A stretch of DNA of 64,000 bases from Rhodococcus qingshengii. Lineage in GTDB: Bacteria; Actinomycetota; Actinomycetes; Mycobacteriales; Mycobacteriaceae. The translations under genes were made by a program, and so were the position numbers. The notes beneath the pieces are model-generated. The model saw only the letters and a list, made by a program, of their open reading frames with translations. It searched no databases and was not told where the DNA came from. Every line of letters starts with the position of its first letter. Position 1 is the first letter of the stretch. The stretch spans positions 434,001 to 498,000 of the forward strand of contig NZ_JAJNCL010000003.1 of the NCBI RefSeq assembly GCF_021025955.1, written 5' to 3'. Below are positions 62,119 to 64,000 of the stretch, piece by piece.

Positions 62119-64000
62119 TCACATTCCTTGCGGCAGTGTCCACGTGCGCATCACGTGATGAACGCCGTCCGAGTCCACCCACCACGGCACGGTCACTGTC
62201 GCCTCCACTGCTCCTGTCAGTTCCACCGACAGTTCGTGATGGATCACTACCTCGCCGCCGGGAACCTCACGGCCGAGGGCTGCGAAGCCGAGAACTGCCT
62301 GTGGTTCGTTCGCCCAAGTCGTGACGACGCCGGCACTGCTCACTCGTCCGTGAACGGATGCAGACGCCGTTGCGATGTCGAGGAGATCCGCCAGTGCGTC
62401 GGCCGTCTCGAAGCTGCCGAGCACCACTCGTTGCGCAGGCAGTGCCGCTCCCAGCCATGGCCGGTCGAGAACAAGAGCGTCGCCGGGATCCACCAGGTCA
62501 CCGGAAAGACCGCGTACGAATGGCGGGAGGCGCAGTTCCTCGAGGTCGAGAACCCGCCGCTGCGCTGCCTCACCCAGTAGTCGGTGCGTCCGCGCAATGA
62601 CGGCGGAGGCCGGCATCCGTAGTGGGTCGGCAAGCCGATCGAGCAGCAGCTGAGCCAGTTCCGGATCGTCGACGGTATCCGATGCCAGCAGTCCGGAAAA
62701 GAATCCGGCGTCGGGGTGTTCGGCAGCGTCGAGCAATCCTTCGAAAGTGCGATCGCCCGGAGCTCGCAGCAGCCCCAGAACCTCACCGCCCAGTTCCGCA
62801 TTCGAACGCAACCACCACGCCGTGTATCCGCGGCGGTCGACGAGCAGCGCCCGCGTCGCCGGCGACTCGACCAGCAGCGACAACGCCTGAGCCCAGCGGT
62901 CTTCGTCCACGAGATCGAGATCGCGCACGGCTTCGATGTATTCGGGATCCTCGTCGAGGGTGTCCCACCATGCGTCTTCGGCGTCGAGATCGTGATCCGG
63001 GCCGGACGGCAATTCCTCGCGGACCACAGTGAAGCCCCACCCGACACCGACTACCCGAAGTGCCTGCTCCCCCACCTGCTGCACGAAATCAGCGTCGACT
63101 GTGCCGAAGGGAGAATCCTCGACCAGGACACCCGCGAGGGGAGCCCCCGGAAGCAGAAGCTGGTCGGCGGAACGCAATTCTCCCTCCGAATCAGGAAGCA
63201 GCACTTCACCGATCCATGACGGCAGCGCCCCCGGCGCCACGTGGGCCGCCAATCCGAGCACCACCTGCGCCAAGTCCGTCACTACCGAATCATCCTGATC
63301 CGCAGCATCTTCGATCAATGCGCGCAGTGCCGGATCGGACAGCAGGTCGGTGGCACTCGCGGTCTGTGCTCCCAATCGAGACAGCAACGGGTGAGCCGCG
63401 ACGGGATGAACCAACCTCGTCCACTGCACCGACGGTGCGTCTTCACCCAGTTCGACGCCGACGACGACGGTCCGTGGACCGGTCACGATCCGTCCGTCGG
63501 ATAGTGGAACCGGCAGCGTTCCAAGTTCTTCCACCGCAAGAGTGTCGATCACCAAGGGCTCGAGGGCCGCATAGAGTCGATTCCACCAACTCGGTTCACG
63601 TTCGAGTCCACTGAGCAGTTCCGCGACGCGCGCGAGCCCGATGCGGTGCGTCGACACCGCCGCAAGTGCTCGCTCGTGCTTGGGGCCGGAGAGTTCGGGG
63701 ACAACCAGTCCGCCGATGATGTCGGTGAGCAAATCGGCGAGTTCGTCACTGAGCCCGGGAACCACGGATGCTCGCTGCGGCGCCCGGTCGGGTTCACCGA
63801 CCACCGGAAGCCACTCGTTCTCCTGTAACTCCTTCAGAAGCGCTTCGCGCAGAAGCGAATCCGTTTCACTTCGGGCGAAGGCAGGAATCGGGACGAGCGC
63901 CGTGCGCTGCCGGGGCGGCAGTGCGGCAAGGAACTTCGCGTATCCCTCGGCGAGCGGAGCGATCGGCGCAGCGGGCATGATGCGTCGGCGATCGGGTTGC
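62119..64000 (-). CDS. sacsin/Hsp90-like ATPase-domain protein, C-terminal part (cut by right edge)
   Basis: The frame is open from the right edge, so the visible 626 residues are the C-terminal part of a larger protein; ATG 63978 is not taken as the start because the frame continues upstream without a stop. The sequence (AEGYAKFLAALPPRQRTALVP, PFVRGLSGDLVDPGDALVLDRPWLG, a terminal WWVDSDGVHHVMRTWTLPQGM) is like the downstream region of actinobacterial proteins with an N-terminal Hsp90/sacsin-type ATPase domain. It is helical and acidic with no membrane segment. A chaperone-like role is inferred. The ATPase domain lies beyond the window. Confidence 0.6.
   Translation of the reverse strand, partial: QPDRRRIMPAAPIAPLAEGYAKFLAALPPRQRTALVPIPAFARSETDSLLREALLKELQENEWLPVVGEPDRAPQRASVVPGLSDELADLLTDIIGGLVVPELSGPKHERALAAVSTHRIGLARVAELLSGLEREPSWWNRLYAALEPLVIDTLAVEELGTLPVPLSDGRIVTGPRTVVVGVELGEDAPSVQWTRLVHPVAAHPLLSRLGAQTASATDLLSDPALRALIEDAADQDDSVVTDLAQVVLGLAAHVAPGALPSWIGEVLLPDSEGELRSADQLLLPGAPLAGVLVEDSPFGTVDADFVQQVGEQALRVVGVGWGFTVVREELPSGPDHDLDAEDAWWDTLDEDPEYIEAVRDLDLVDEDRWAQALSLLVESPATRALLVDRRGYTAWWLRSNAELGGEVLGLLRAPGDRTFEGLLDAAEHPDAGFFSGLLASDTVDDPELAQLLLDRLADPLRMPASAVIARTHRLLGEAAQRRVLDLEELRLPPFVRGLSGDLVDPGDALVLDRPWLGAALPAQRVVLGSFETADALADLLDIATASASVHGRVSSAGVVTTWANEPQAVLGFAALGREVPGGEVVIHHELSVELTGAVEATVTVPWWVDSDGVHHVMRTWTLPQGM

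Overview
The window is chromosomal DNA of a high-GC actinomycete, most likely Rhodococcus (R. erythropolis/qingshengii type). Several blocks resemble, from memory, the Mycobacterium tuberculosis region Rv0876c to Rv0904c: prrA-prrB, accD3, gltA2, citA, serC, sepH, a DUF2537 membrane protein, a SpoU methyltransferase, a MarR regulator, an MFS carrier and a DUF2530 protein. A mycofactocin-type SDR, frequent GTG starts and many TetR regulators fit the same group. The genus is an inference. I saw no rRNA, tRNA, CRISPR, prophage or transposase.

Layout. 0-5.5 kb: end of an XRE regulator overlapping a small membrane protein, a NatAB-like ABC exporter, AccD3 and an 8-helix membrane protein. 5.5-9.8 kb: MFS carrier, propionyl-CoA synthetase, mycofactocin-coupled dehydrogenase. 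10-19.4 kb: small accessory modules, mostly a TetR regulator beside its presumed target with palindromic operators between them (DUF1304 protein, MFS pump, DUF952 protein, ABC-2-like membrane protein), plus a photolyase, a GNAT enzyme and a VOC protein. 19.5-24 kb: PrrA-PrrB two-component system and a SulP transporter fused to carbonic anhydrase. 24-30.6 kb: aldo/keto reductase, PPK2, a large flippase/pseudokinase membrane protein, LtrA. 30.6-37 kb: acetoin-dehydrogenase-type complex acoA-acoB-acoC-lpd with a GAF-domain regulator. 37-42.6 kb: glycerol regulon glpF-glpK-glpD with a divergent SorC regulator. 42.5-45 kb: a decayed TetR/ABC exporter locus. 45-62 kb: conserved core (FKBP, two citrate synthases, PdxH, SerC, SepH, methyltransferase, MFS carriers, purine permease). 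60.6-64 kb: a decayed siderophore-binding lipoprotein behind an iron-box-like site, a PAP2 phosphatase and a large sacsin/Hsp90-like protein that runs off the right edge.

How the parts work together. The glp genes take up glycerol, phosphorylate it and oxidise glycerol-3-phosphate. The aco genes cleave acetoin (or a related 2-oxo substrate) to acetyl-CoA, which the citrate synthases can use; PrpE and AccD3 also work on short acyl-CoAs. Carbonic anhydrase/SulP could supply bicarbonate to carboxylases.

Most notable signals: (i) the same 10-bp-phased GCAAC direct repeat lies upstream of both acoA and the GAF regulator; (ii) a palindromic element occurs twice at convergent gene ends, and in one copy it encodes the C-terminus AVRLY plus stop of both facing genes; (iii) three loci have internal lesions (a divergent tetR/ABC ATPase pair, an iron-binding lipoprotein, and a secreted protein with an in-frame stop).
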